This document shows, in pieces, positions 45,001 to 60,000 of a DNA stretch of 64,000 nucleotides; the first letter of the stretch is position 1, and every line of letters starts with the position of its first letter. The DNA is taken from NCBI GenBank assembly GCA_004352715.1, contig SCFE01000116.1, forward strand, positions 1,415,578 through 1,479,577, read 5' to 3'. The notes beneath the pieces were generated by a model. That model was not told where the DNA came from. It was given only the letters and a program-made list of their open reading frames with translations, and searched no databases. Made by a program: the position numbers and the translations under genes. The stretch is from Hofstenia miamia. Its lineage: Eukaryota; Xenacoelomorpha; Acoela.

Positions 45001-48000
45001 TTAATTGAAGTTCAGAAGGGTTACACAGTTATAGTTATCATTTGAATTAACATTAGATTTTTATTGAAGGTTGGAACTGAGTTAATGTAAAAATATAAGA
45101 ACATAACTGAAAACACTAAATTTATATTTAGAACTATTTTCCACCATGGTCGAGAATACCAGGCAACCGGTGCCACATTAAACAAGTATATTGTACAAAT
45201 GTTTAATAATGTATTTAGGGATGTGCCGCAATCCGGAATCCAGTAAAATCGGCAATTTCACAACCGGATCCGGGTATCCGGTATCCGGTAAAATTTAACT
45301 TGTTTCTGGATTTTACCGGATATCATATTCTGAGATAAAACTTGATTTTTTTGTGGTAAAAGCTATATTTTTCCATGATATGGAAGTTGTCATAAAACAA
45401 AACAAGTTGTTTTTCTTATATATCAGGACGTAGTCTATTTAATATTTATATATTTTCATTCGCAAGAGGTCTATATTATTTGAGAAATGAGGTTGATTTT
45501 CATTAATAATTGGAGCAATCGAAAGTAATAAAAGTCATATTTTTTATGTTGGTGTATTTTGCAGTCTGCCTAAAATAAGATGGTTTTCAAACCAGGGGTG
45601 CAGTTAAATAGGAAGTTATAAAGTCATAAAAGTTATAGTTTTGTTTTTTGAAAAATACGGTATTTGCGGCTGAAATGTCATAAAAGTAATATGTTGGCAT
45701 AGTTTCATTAAAATTAAGAAAAAAACTTAAAAGTTTATGCTAGATTGTGACTGCTTTAAATCATTCGAACAAAAACATATATATATTCATTCAATTTCAA
45801 TTAATGTATTTACTGGCATAACCCCCGAGCAGTTTAATTGCTAGCTAATTGTTGACCCAACCCAACCCATTAGTCAATACGTTTCTAGGACTGGCCATGT
45901 ATGCTGATACCTGAAGACATATTTAAGCAACTATATACATCATTATTTCATGGATTTTGAAAGGCACGCGTGCTGCAAAACTGCGCTATGCGTATTCAGG
46001 CAAAATATATGAGGGTTGAAAATCTAATTGCTCAATTGAGGCTGCCATCATAAAATATCAAAATTGTTCAATGTTTTACGCATTTGAAATTCTACCAGAT
46101 GTTATTACTCCCACCCTTGATCTTGGAAATGATGGCTGTGAAATAATATATCAAGTCACGATTAGAAAATATCGGTTTCAATGCTATAATGGAAGAAAAG
46201 GGGATGATGGACATTTAATCGGAATTGTATGCTAGATTATGAAAATGTCAAGCAACATCGGCTGCAGTTGAGAGAAGTTTCTCAATGTTGAGAAAACACT
46301 TAGCCTATTACAGAAATCTTAGCAACAATAATATATGGAAATGTATGTGCTGTTATTATAATTTTGTGAAACAATTGCTTTAAAAAATTATGTAAGAGGT
46401 TTTGTATTTGTTTTATATCTTGTTCTCATTAATAGAAAAACGTTTTATATTGCTTAAATGGATCTTTTTGAAATATGAATGGTAATATTTTAGGGCATAT
46501 TTAACTAAATTCGGTCATATTTTGTGTTTTTAAAGTCATATTTCTGAGTGCCCTAGTAATAAATGAACAGTATATTATCCGGTATCCAGTATATTCAATT
46601 TACTATCCGGATCCCATCCCTAAATGTATCCTTATCCTGTGCTTTAGATTTTTGATAATGACGATGATTTAAGAGTGAAAAGTATTCAATTGGCCCATTT
46701 GATTAAAAATTCTCATCATACAGTTGTTCATACTGGTGCTGGTGTCAGTACTTCATGCGGAATTCCAGATTTTCGGTAATTTTTATGTAAAAAATTTCAA
46801 CATCTTTAGCCCCGTTTCATGTTACAACTTTGAAATTTGTTCTTGCACCACAGAAAGCATGACCTGTTGTCTTCAACAAGGAGTACGAAAGTAGAATAAA
46901 GTTTTGCAAGAGATTCCGTAACATATGGTAATTTTCTGCAATTAATTATGTCCAAATACTGTGAGTTTTCACTTTTGAAATGGTCATCTTGGTACTTTTC
47001 GAATTTTCTTGCTATACATCCATGAACGTAGATTAAGGAATGTATTTCTTAATTTGTTTTTTTTAAATTGTTTTGTGATCTTCGATTTCCAGTAAAATGA
47101 GTTATCAAAATTAAGTATAGAAAACATTGTATAACGTGAATAGTCTTAGGTTATAATAAGGTATCTGCAAAAATCCATTTTTTGAATTGACACCTTTTGG
47201 CTCTAAACTCCGATATGTAGTCAATTTCAACAGCTGCATATCTTAATGACAATAATAATCAAAGCCCTCGAAAGGAAAAACGCCCCATGTGACAAAAATT
47301 CAAAATTGAGATTAATGTATCAAAATTGAGATTACTGTATTAATATAGAAATGATTATTATCATTTGAAGATTTCAAAGAGCTTGCTAATGTCTTAGATA
47401 GTAAATGGCAATACGCACAAACTTTATCATCTACAATTTTTTAAAGAAAATCTGTGCTATATGCGCAATAGGTCATTTTTCGATATGATATCATCTAAAC
47501 ATGTAACAATCGCAGTATGCCAGTCAAAATATATATTACCTAGCTACCTAAATAACAGCTAAATTGTTTTAACTGTAAAACCAAAAAATTAAGAGTAATG
47601 GTGTTGCACATACACACCCATAATTATAACTGATTACAGGAAAAAATTGAAACTTTTTTATGCGTGTGGTTAGTAGGCTGCAAGCAGAGAAGCTTTCTTT
47701 ATTGTAATCAATGAAATATGCACGTAGGGCAGTACAGCAGAATTCCTGATTTCCGTCCGAATATAAGGTTGTCCGGAAAATGTGCTTCATTGAGAGACTG
47801 TACTAAATATCGTTAATATATTAATGTGCTAATAAATAACAATTCCAATTAACAATAATTTAAAAACTTAAGATGCAACATCGTAAATATGAATGCATTT
47901 TGATATTTATTACGCATATTTAAGCGTGTAACGAGTTTATAATGAGGGTTTATTCTTTGGTTTCAAAGGTATTAATATATACACTGTCAAACATTTGTCA

Positions 48001-51000
48001 TATATTGGTCATAAAAATTTGATTGTGTATCACCCTTTATGAGGAAATCATGTTCCGTAATTCGTGTGTCCGTATAAAATGTGTCTGGAAATGTTGTCCT
48101 AATAAAAAGCTTTCCGAGCTTTTACTGTGCAACAAAATATATTTATTAATACATTTCAGAGGGTTCACTTCAAAACTATTTATCGATAAATAATTGTGTT
48201 ATGATGTGCGTTAATTTATTGAAATTAAATCATTTTGTTATTTAACAAGACGTTTATTGTCCAATTGCTATTTATTTATGATATTCTTAATTACTTGTTT
48301 TGGTAATTAGCGGCCCAAGTGGAGTTTGGACGCTTGAAAAACTGGGCAAGGAACCTGATGTAGATGTCGATTTCGATGTTGCTGTTCCGTCATTCACCCA
48401 TTTGGCACTTGTAGCTTTGGAGAAAGCTGGGTTTGTTCAATATCTTATCTCCCAGAATATCGATGGACTTCATCTAAGATCGGGATTTCCGAGGTATTAA
48501 AATAAGAACTTTTATTGAAGCGAAACTTTAAATTTAGTCGGTTTTCTAAAAAAATAATTTTTTTATTTAAATGTGTATTATCTTATTCTTTTAAAACACA
48601 GAGTCAAATTTGGCAGTACATTAAACTTTTTGAACACTATTCATTAGTATTTTTGTTATATTGTTGTTTTGCTGCATGCCCTTGTCTAACAGTATAGCAA
48701 AAAATTTGTTGGCTTTATTTTTCACTGTTTCTATACTTGTTGTATTAATTTGGTTTAAGATTTATTAGATTGGAAATTTAAATATCCATGTAGACAATTT
48801 ATTTGAAGTAGATTCCAAGGTGGTATAGTATGTTGTTTTATTAGGACGAAGTGGTGTTTTTCCAATGATGCATGCTGAAGAATAATTTATCACTTTTTTC
48901 AGACAATTATATGATTAACTAATTCACATTTTGGGAATTAGCAACATCGATTTAGTCTAGAAGCATTGAAAAGTAAAGATAACCGCGAAAAAACACAAAT
49001 TTCGTAACAATTTAACAGTATTTTTACATTGAATTATTTCTTATATAGTACGGCTTTTAATATACGATTATTTTATATTTATGTGCGCAACTCAGTAAAT
49101 CGATATTAGCCAGTCGTTCATTTTAGGAATTACTTTTTATATTTAATTGTTAGTTATTTTCATAGATTTCTCCTCTTGATGACTATTTCTTTCTTTGAAA
49201 GCATGCTCAATAACAAACTTGAAAGTAAGAAAATGCATCAAATTTATTAAGGTCGTCCTCTTGAATGCATGGTGATTAGAAATTGTTACTAGAGACCATT
49301 ATTATCAAAAACATTTTGAACCCTGCCTTGACAATTGAGGTGCAGGACTCAGTTTGTTGACTCTGACTAAATAGCAAAAGGTGAAGTATCGTCTTTGTGA
49401 GCAAGTCGTTTCTTAATACCTTCAAAATATTTTCCTAATGGATGATGAATTCATTTAGCTGCAATTCTTGGTTCCGAGTTTCTGAAAAATGCCGCGTCTA
49501 GGCCATAATGAAAATGACATCACTCTTTCGGTTACATGAGATCATAAGAAGTCGCAATTCTTCAATCTCTATGTGGAGCACCAACTCTACATCTATTTCT
49601 AGTCAAACAAGTTAATAATTTTCACAATTCCTTGTTGATATTTCATTATCATTACTCAATTACTTAAACAGCAGCGATTGTAGGTGCATGGTTTAGGTTC
49701 TTCTATCACGCATGATTGAGATAATCGCAGGAAATTTTCGAATTTTCTTTAAAAACCAAGAGTGGGCTGAAATTTGAAACAAATTTACGTTCTCTTTGAT
49801 CTTTTTCGCTTAGTACATATTGTATGATGCGAAATTAAAACAATATTTAATTGTTTAATGAATGGTTTATTTCAGTAATGCATTTGTACATCTCCAGCTG
49901 TAGTAAATGTAGAAGCGCGATTGTGTATTTTATTGTGTTACAAAAATGGTCAATATTTCTGAACTGGGGAATAAATTTGGTTTCATTTAACACTTTTAAG
50001 TATAGCTAAAGCAATGCCTAAAATATCATTAAACTTATATTAGAAATGACCCTTTTAGTAAAGGAACATCCAATATGGCATTAGTGGTGGGAATTTCAAA
50101 ATATTGCATGTTACTTAAATAAAGTTTTTTTATACTGTAGTGCCTTAATATATGGAAAATGCTAATCCACTTTTCATTTATGTTCAGAGTAGAGGATAAA
50201 AAACCATACCTATTGAGTTGCATTTTGCTATTTTCAAAGTGTTAAAAATTTCATGTTTTTAACCAGTCACCATCTCTAGATTTACCAGTTATATTTCAGT
50301 CAAAGAAAATCGCGACAATGCTTAAATAGTACGTAGTAATGAGGATATTATGATTGAAAAGTCATTAGTTTCTCGAAGCAATGAATTAAATTTTTTTACA
50401 AATTAAAACTGTAAAAAATGCCATCATAATTTCATATATTATGTATGCTATTAATTCGATTGTTTTGACTTTGTTTTCAGCCGCTTAAACTCTTCGGTTT
50501 TCACTTGTAAATTTGANTTTGAAATTTGTTCTTGCACCACAGAAAGCATGACCTGTTGTCTTCAACAAGGAGTACGAAAGTAGAATAAAGTTTTGCAAGA
50601 GATTCCGTAACATATGGTAATTTTCTGCAATTAATTATGTCCAAATACTGTGAGTTTTCACTTTTGAAATGGTCATCTTGGTACTTTTCGAATTTTCTTG
50701 CTATACATCCATGAACGTAGATTAAGGAATGTATTTCTTAATTTGTTTTTTTTAAATTGTTTTGTGATCTTCGATTTCCAGTAAAATGAGTTATCAAAAT
50801 TAAGTATAGAAAACATTGTATAACGTGAATAGTCTTAGGTTATAATAAGGTATCTGCAAAAATCCATTTTTTGAATTGACACCTTTTGGCTCTAAACTCC
50901 GATATGTAGTCAATTTCAACAGCTGCATATCTTAATGACAATAATAATCAAAGCCCTCGAAAGGAAAAACGCCCCATGTGACAAAAATTCAAAATTGAGA

Positions 51001-54000
51001 TTAATGTATCAAAATTGAGATTACTGTATTAATATAGAAATGATTATTATCATTTGAAGATTTCAAAGAGCTTGCTAATGTCTTAGATAGTAAATGGCAA
51101 TACGCACAAACTTTATCATCTACAATTTTTTAAAGAAAATCTGTGCTATATGCGCAATAGGTCATTTTTCGATATGATATCATCTAAACATGTAACAATC
51201 GCAGTATGCCAGTCAAAATATATATTACCTAGCTACCTAAATAACAGCTAAATTGTTTTAACTGTAAAACCAAAAAATTAAGAGTAATGGTGTTGCACAT
51301 ACACACCCATAATTATAACTGATTACAGGAAAAAATTGAAACTTTTTTATGCGTGTGGTTAGTAGGCTGCAAGCAGAGAAGCTTTCTTTATTGTAATCAA
51401 TGAAATATGCACGTAGGGCAGTACAGCAGAATTCCTGATTTCCGTCCGAATATAAGGTTGTCCGGAAAATGTGCTTCATTGAGAGACTGTACTAAATATC
51501 GTTAATATATTAATGTGCTAATAAATAACAATTCCAATTAACAATAATTTAAAAACTTAAGATGCAACATCGTAAATATGAATGCATTTTGATATTTATT
51601 ACGCATATTTAAGCGTGTAACGAGTTTATAATGAGGGTTTATTCTTTGGTTTCAAAGGTATTAATATATACACTGTCAAACATTTGTCATATATTGGTCA
51701 TAAAAATTTGATTGTGTATCACCCTTTATGAGGAAATCATGTTCCGTAATTCGTGTGTCCGTATAAAATGTGTCTGGAAATGTTGTCCTAATAAAAAGCT
51801 TTCCGAGCTTTTACTGTGCAACAAAATATATTTATTAATACATTTCAGAGGGTTCACTTCAAAACTATTTATCGATAAATAATTGTGTTATGATGTGCGT
51901 TAATTTATTGAAATTAAATCATTTTGTTATTTAACAAGACGTTTATTGTCCAATTGCTATTTATTTATGATATTCTTAATTACTTGTTTTGGTAATTAGC
52001 GGCCCAAGTGGAGTTTGGACGCTTGAAAAACTGGGCAAGGAACCTGATGTAGATGTCGATTTCGATGTTGCTGTTCCGTCATTCACCCATTTGGCACTTG
52101 TAGCTTTGGAGAAAGCTGGGTTTGTTCAATATCTTATCTCCCAGAATATCGATGGACTTCATCTAAGATCGGGATTTCCGAGGTATTAAAATAAGAACTT
52201 TTATTGAAGCGAAACTTTAAATTTAGTCGGTTTTCTAAAAAAATAATTTTTTTATTTAAATGTGTATTATCTTATTCTTTTAAAACACAGAGTCAAATTT
52301 GGCAGTACATTAAACTTTTTGAACACTATTCATTAGTATTTTTGTTATATTGTTGTTTTGCTGCATGCCCTTGTCTAACAGTATAGCAAAAAATTTGTTG
52401 GCTTTATTTTTCACTGTTTCTATACTTGTTGTATTAATTTGGTTTAAGATTTATTAGATTGGAAATTTAAATATCCATGTAGACAATTTATTTGAAGTAG
52501 ATTCCAAGGTGGTATAGTATGTTGTTTTATTAGGACGAAGTGGTGTTTTTCCAATGATGCATGCTGAAGAATAATTTATCACTTTTTTCAGACAATTATA
52601 TGATTAACTAATTCACATTTTGGGAATTAGCAACATCGATTTAGTCTAGAAGCATTGAAAAGTAAAGATAACCGCGAAAAAACACAAATTTCGTAACAAT
52701 TTAACAGTATTTTTACATTGAATTATTTCTTATATAGTACGGCTTTTAATATACGATTATTTTATATTTATGTGCGCAACTCAGTAAATCGATATTAGCC
52801 AGTCGTTCATTTTAGGAATTACTTTTTATATTTAATTGTTAGTTATTTTCATAGATTTCTCCTCTTGATGACTATTTCTTTCTTTGAAAGCATGCTCAAT
52901 AACAAACTTGAAAGTAAGAAAATGCATCAAATTTATTAAGGTCGTCCTCTTGAATGCATGGTGATTAGAAATTGTTACTAGAGACCATTATTATCAAAAA
53001 CATTTTGAACCCTGCCTTGACAATTGAGGTGCAGGACTCAGTTTGTTGACTCTGACTAAATAGCAAAAGGTGAAGTATCGTCTTTGTGAGCAAGTCGTTT
53101 CTTAATACCTTCAAAATATTTTCCTAATGGATGATGAATTCATTTAGCTGCAATTCTTGGTTCCGAGTTTCTGAAAAATGCCGCGTCTAGGCCATAATGA
53201 AAATGACATCACTCTTTCGGTTACATGAGATCATAAGAAGTCGCAATTCTTCAATCTCTATGTGGAGCACCAACTCTACATCTATTTCTAGTCAAACAAG
53301 TTAATAATTTTCACAATTCCTTGTTGATATTTCATTATCATTACTCAATTACTTAAACAGCAGCGATTGTAGGTGCATGGTTTAGGTTCTTCTATCACGC
53401 ATGATTGAGATAATCGCAGGAAATTTTCGAATTTTCTTTAAAAACCAAGAGTGGGCTGAAATTTGAAACAAATTTACGTTCTCTTTGATCTTTTTCGCTT
53501 AGTACATATTGTATGATGCGAAATTAAAACAATATTTAATTGTTTAATGAATGGTTTATTTCAGTAATGCATTTGTACATCTCCAGCTGTAGTAAATGTA
53601 GAAGCGCGATTGTGTATTTTATTGTGTTACAAAAATGGTCAATATTTCTGAACTGGGGAATAAATTTGGTTTCATTTAACACTTTTAAGTATAGCTAAAG
53701 CAATGCCTAAAATATCATTAAACTTATATTAGAAATGACCCTTTTAGTAAAGGAACATCCAATATGGCATTAGTGGTGGGAATTTCAAAATATTGCATGT
53801 TACTTAAATAAAGTTTTTTTATACTGTAGTGCCTTAATATATGGAAAATGCTAATCCACTTTTCATTTATGTTCAGAGTAGAGGATAAAAAACCATACCT
53901 ATTGAGTTGCATTTTGCTATTTTCAAAGTGTTAAAAATTTCATGTTTTTAACCAGTCACCATCTCTAGATTTACCAGTTATATTTCAGTCAAAGAAAATC

Positions 54001-57000
54001 GCGACAATGCTTAAATAGTACGTAGTAATGAGGATATTATGATTGAAAAGTCATTAGTTTCTCGAAGCAATGAATTAAATTTTTTTACAAATTAAAACTG
54101 TAAAAAATGCCATCATAATTTCATATATTATGTATGCTATTAATTCGATTGTTTTGACTTTGTTTTCAGCCGCTTAAACTCTTCGGTTTTCACTTGTAAA
54201 TTTGATTGTGGTGTTTGGTTAATATTAGAGATATCATATGTCAGTTTAGGTATATTCATACGAACACGCTTGATTGTATTTCGATGCTGTCTTTACTTTT
54301 ATCTTGAATTTTGACTATTTTTTAAGTCAAACTCTAAAGCAATCTCTTGATAGAGTTTGGATCGTTTTTTAAATAGTACCCAATTTTCCTTATCTAGTTA
54401 CTAATGTATATGGGTAAATTTTATTTTAATAATTCTTTTCGAAAACCAGTTTAAAATATTTTAGGACATTTTCAATTATATGGTTAGTTCAAAACAAAGT
54501 ATTTGTCTTTGTGTATAGAAGCTGCTTGTTTACTTGTCACGATGGGGTGATGATTTGTTAAATTACAATTCTATCTGTAATTTTAGATAGGTCATTGCAA
54601 TTGTTTCCAAATTTACATTTAAATATTTATTGTGTATTTTCTTTAGGAATAGAATGTCTGATATGCATGGAAATATGTTTGTCCAATACTGTAGTAAGTG
54701 TAAATCTGATATAGTAACCGATTTCCCAGCGCCAACGGTTGGTTTAAGAAGTACAAACATACCGTGTACAATAGTGAAATCTCGAGGTGTTAAATGCAGG
54801 TATTGTTCTTTAACAATTTATTCCATTTGTTATATAAATTCCAAATTTCATGTTATTTTTAATGGATTTTATTGAGATAATAAAATTAATCGCAGTTTTC
54901 TTCTAATCATGCGATTAAACAATGCTATTTATGGGATATTGCACCGTCTTTCTTAGTTATCAAATAATGAAGAAATATGTACATGTATTATAAATATTTA
55001 CTATGGGTGGAAGCTTAATTTTTAACATAGATTCGGGTAAATATTTGATAAATGTTAAAAAATAAAATTATGTTCTATCGAATTCTTCGTTTTAGCTGTT
55101 TGGATTTCACATTATGGCAAATTGAGTATTGTTGCGCATATATAGATACTTTAATTATGACTTTCGCCCATATTACACATTCTCACTTAGGGGAATTCTA
55201 CGTGATTCAATTCTAGATTGGGAAGATGAATTACCCAAAGAACACTTGCGTCTGGCAGAAGAACATTCAAAGTGTGTACATTTTAGCAGTTATGCATTGA
55301 ATTTTTAAGGTCCATATTTGTATCTAATTTTTTGGAAGTATTGAAATTTCTTACAAAAACATGTGAAAAAATTTTTTGCAAGATTCTAAAGTATGTCGAT
55401 ATCAGGGTTTTTTATCTGTTAAAATTTTATTCATATCGTTGAATACGGTAGAAATTCGGTTAAAAAATATAGTAAAATTACGTTTTAAATATTTGCTAGT
55501 GTGCATTCGTTGATGTACTGGACATTCATCAGTCTATAAATATTGCGCATTTAATGGAAATGGTTCGCTAGTTGGATTTATTTAACATATTTTAATGTTC
55601 TATATGTTAATACCAAAAAATTGTCAACCATATGAAAAATAGTTTTTTGCCATTTTGCAAAAAATCTCAGTTTCTTAGTAAAAAATATTAGGACCATGTT
55701 CTTGTTTCGTTTAAGTTATCAAGTAACCATTTTTTATCCAAACATCGATTTTATTCTATGCAATTCCTTTTCTCCTTGCTTGTTCATAAACTATTTTATG
55801 TATCGACATTTGATTTAGGCTGTTCAAAAATAGATTAATACATTTCAGTAATGGAAGTGTTCATTTACTGCAGCTTACTATTTCACATTCATTTTGCTCT
55901 TTACATATTCTAGTCTGTTACTTTATTGGTATTATTGATATTATCAACTTTCTTCTATGATTGTGGATATAATGAACAAATTTTTATATTTGATCAGTAA
56001 ACCATTTCGAATATTTTGATAAACGTAACATTCATTGTAGAATGAAATACTTTTAGAGCAAATACAGGGTATTTTTAAAATAAATTTTTATGTTCATTGA
56101 CAGGGCTGTTGGAAATGCTGGATCCAGGAATGTTAAAAAATTCCAAAGTTACTCCAGAAAAGCTAAATTTCCTCAATTAATTAAATTTCACAATTACATA
56201 GACAAACTTTAATTTCTTCCGCAATTATTTCCTCGTTGTTGCTTGTAACAATTCCCAAAATAGGCATCAAGTTGTATTGTAACTTTAAGCGATTTCCTGC
56301 AAAATGTCTCTTCATCTTGTTCCACATACAAACAGAGTGTACCACCAATTGCCAAGTTAGCTTGAAGCGTACGTTCGCTGGATTGTATCTCCATTATCCA
56401 AAAATTATAAGATCAATACAAAAATATATTCAACTTCTACCTACTGCACAAATGCCATGTTTGCCTTTACATAAATTCTGGTTCAAACACTTGTTTTGTA
56501 AATCTTCACACTCTATTTGTTATATGCAAATATATTTTTAAGAATTCATTATTTTTTAATATGTATCATATATGTTGCATATTGTTCCTACACAAGTCGA
56601 ATATATTGTTAGAAAATTAAGTAGTTGCTACATTGCAAAAATATCTTGCTATGATATAGAAATGCAGACATTCTAAGTTTTCCACAATTACCGTGCAATA
56701 CCCGCATTTTTGTTTTCTTTCACGCAACTCGCATATAATGACTTTTTTTAATTCAAATTGTTTAGGCTGGTTTTAGAAAATTGCATTCAGTGCTTCACGG
56801 GTTCAATAGTTTATGATGCTGTTAATGCTGCTATGCCAGTTCTAAATACATGTTATGCGTATTATAAATAGTACCTTAGGCTAAAAATGAAAATGAGTGG
56901 AATACAGATGTATGTAATGCGTTTTAAAGTTATTTTTCATGGATACATTTTATAAATATTTCGATCCTATGCTATGTGCTCATTTACATTATAAAAAATA

Positions 57001-60000
57001 ATTCTTTTAGAATATGTAATCATGCATGCATTTGTGAGAAAATATGGACTAAGCTGGTAAATTATCAGATCATAGTCTACCTCTGCATTCATTTTTCTGG
57101 ATCCGCCGTTGATTTGGTTATCGAGTTCTTCTGATTTGAGGCTTGCACATAGACGATTATAGAAAATGTTGTGTTGAGAATACACGTTCTACAGCGTTCT
57201 ACAGTGGGTTTTACAATAATATTTGCAACTGTTTTATGGACAGGATAATCGGCAAGGTTTATGTATGCATTTCAAGAATTTTAGCATCATCCAAATTTGA
57301 TAGCAGCTGGAGCATTGTAATACCATTTTGTGTTTTGTATGATTTGATTTTATTTGAATCAGTAATGTAATCAATAGAGAATTCAGCAAGTTTCCCAAGA
57401 AGTGTTAAGGAAAACGTTTTCCATCTCTTAGTCCTAAAGTGTGTAACACTGTTATTATTTCAATCGTGAGATTGCATCATTTGACCAATTAGTCTCAATT
57501 TCCTGAAACGCTATTAACACATCAACAACATTAGAATTATTGGATTTAATAAGCAAAAAGTGTTTTGCAACGTTGTCAAGAATTTGTTTCGCTTGAATAA
57601 AAAGAGTTTTCTTCTTCAGTACAGAAAGCATTAGTTTCAATTCTTTTCTTAACAGCATTGAACTTGGAATTCCATCTTATCTGAGTGTACCGTGAAATCA
57701 AACCATCATGGAACAAAAACCTCAATCTTCTCTTCCACCTTTTTCACATTCTCAAGTGAACAACATACATCTCCAATTAATAATTTCAAATGAGTTTGGT
57801 GACATAACCGGCCACTCAATTATAAGTCATGCTTCATCGGAATTTGTGTGAAATTTAATTGCTTTCATAACTAAAATCGGCTCGTTTGCGCACGACCTTA
57901 GCTAAACAAAGGATGGATATCCAGAAGATACATGCTGGCGTCACCCAGCCCTCCACTGGATCCACCATGGTTGGATACAGCCCTTTTCGTGCGTACTTAG
58001 AAAATACAGTTAATTTCCGATTTCTATTTAATTATTTCAAAATTTTTTATTTACTTAGTCATTGTGAAATTTTATTATGCTTGTTTAGAATTGCAGATTT
58101 ACACATCTGTCTGGGAACATCACTTCAGATTGTACCATGCGCGAACTTCCCCAAGTCCTCGAAAGTTGAAAATTTTCAACTATGCGTTGTCAATCTTCAG
58201 CCCACGAAATTAGTAAATTTTCCTAATTTTTTAATCCTTATTTACTTTTAATGAATTTTAACTTTAATATAGAAAATATCATGGTGATTGATTGCTTCAT
58301 TTTGATATTTGGTGTGGGCTTCAGTGTTCACGTGCTGTAGCCTGTTTTGTATATTTTGACTCATTTACAGCTTTGTTAGAATCGCATGCATATTTGTATG
58401 TGTTATAACTAAGGGGACCTAATTTTGAACCAAGAATTACCATATTTGACCTAACGATTGTTCAATTTTGACTTTATTTTGTCTTTAGGGTAGAAAGTGG
58501 AGGCTAATGGGAAATCAATTTTATTTGTCATTATTTATCAGCCCAGTTATTAAAATGGAAGATAAAGTAATTCCCCAGGTCTTCAGGCAGAAAGTTGAGA
58601 TCTTTCCACAAGATTTTCTTCAGAAGAAAGAAGCTTCTTTCAACTGAACGTGTCGTAGCGTTGCACGATTGTAGTTTTAAAATATGGCTGGACTAATGTT
58701 TGTCATAGTACAATTGTCTCATTTTTGTCAATGGTATTTGATTGCCTAAAATGCCTTCATTGCCTTTTCCGAAAGTCTTTGCTGGATGAACAATAGTTTG
58801 TTGTCTTTATAAACCTTGCTGTGCACTCGTGTCAATATCTCGGTTATGAGTTACCGAGATACTATGGCTTTGCCTAAAAAATTCATCGTGTGTATTGGAA
58901 ATCACTGAAAAAAACGGAAATCAATTTCTAAGAAATACCAATTTGACTTTATTTCAGAAATATCCAATTTTGACTATATTTTTGAAAAGTGTTAATATTG
59001 ACTTTATTTTGACTGTTTTGACTTTTGAGTTACCCCAATTATAACTTTGTATTTGGGAAATTTTTTCGTAATTTTTGCTTTCATTCATTAAAGGATTAGA
59101 ATGTGTACCTTTTTATGAGACTTGCACAGTTCAGTTATTTTAATATCTTTCTTTAAAAACGGATTTGAAATGGCATATCTTTATGCCTTAATGCTTTGTT
59201 TGGTAATGGGAGTTCCGTACTTTTTAAGTAGTGCCTAGATTCTTTGAGGTTTATACGATTCTAGAATTTCGTGATGACTTTTGTGATTGTTATTTGAAGT
59301 GTTTACAATTTTTTCCATTGGCCATATAAGCAGGGGTGTTAAAAAATTAAGAGCACTATTGTTTTTTTCTAAATTCTTAAAAATAAATAAGTGTATTTTT
59401 TAATTTCAAAAAATATCTTATTGCAAAAGTGCACAAAGTTTTTAATATAATTCTTGAATCTTGCTATATTGCATACATTTATCTGTGATAGTTATTTCGT
59501 ATTTTATTCTATATTAAAGTCATATTAATATATATTTATTGAATTTTGAATTTGTGATGCAATTCAAATGCTGCTAATTTTTTTCAAATTTTGCCCTATA
59601 CCATCTACAGTTACCCTAAAACAACTTCTTGTAAATTTTTGATGTGGCTTTTTATTAAGAATTGGAAAAATTCCCATGCATAGTGGAAGGAAGAGTTTTG
59701 TATGCGGCCTAATTTTTTTGAAATAATTACAAGGGTCGATTTAGTTGTTGTAATAAAATATGAGTAAAGAAGTTTCCGAAAGATGCAACTAGAAATATAT
59801 TTAATTCACATGTACAATTGATTCACTTCAAATTCTTGAAATTTAATTCTGACGCAATGACTGTTAAACATACATGTACGTATTTTATAATTTAAAGTAA
59901 TTATTGTTTAATATTTGCTTCAAAAGAGCCATACTTGAAGCAGAAGTAGTTGCCAAATCAATGACCGTGGCCAATACAATTTGGTAACTGTAAAATATTT

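Noticed and set aside
48300-52386. Two SIRT6 exon 3 copies as a true tandem exon duplication
   Set aside because: Exact identity over 3.7 kb including introns, with the boundary precisely at an N, points to an unmerged overlap.
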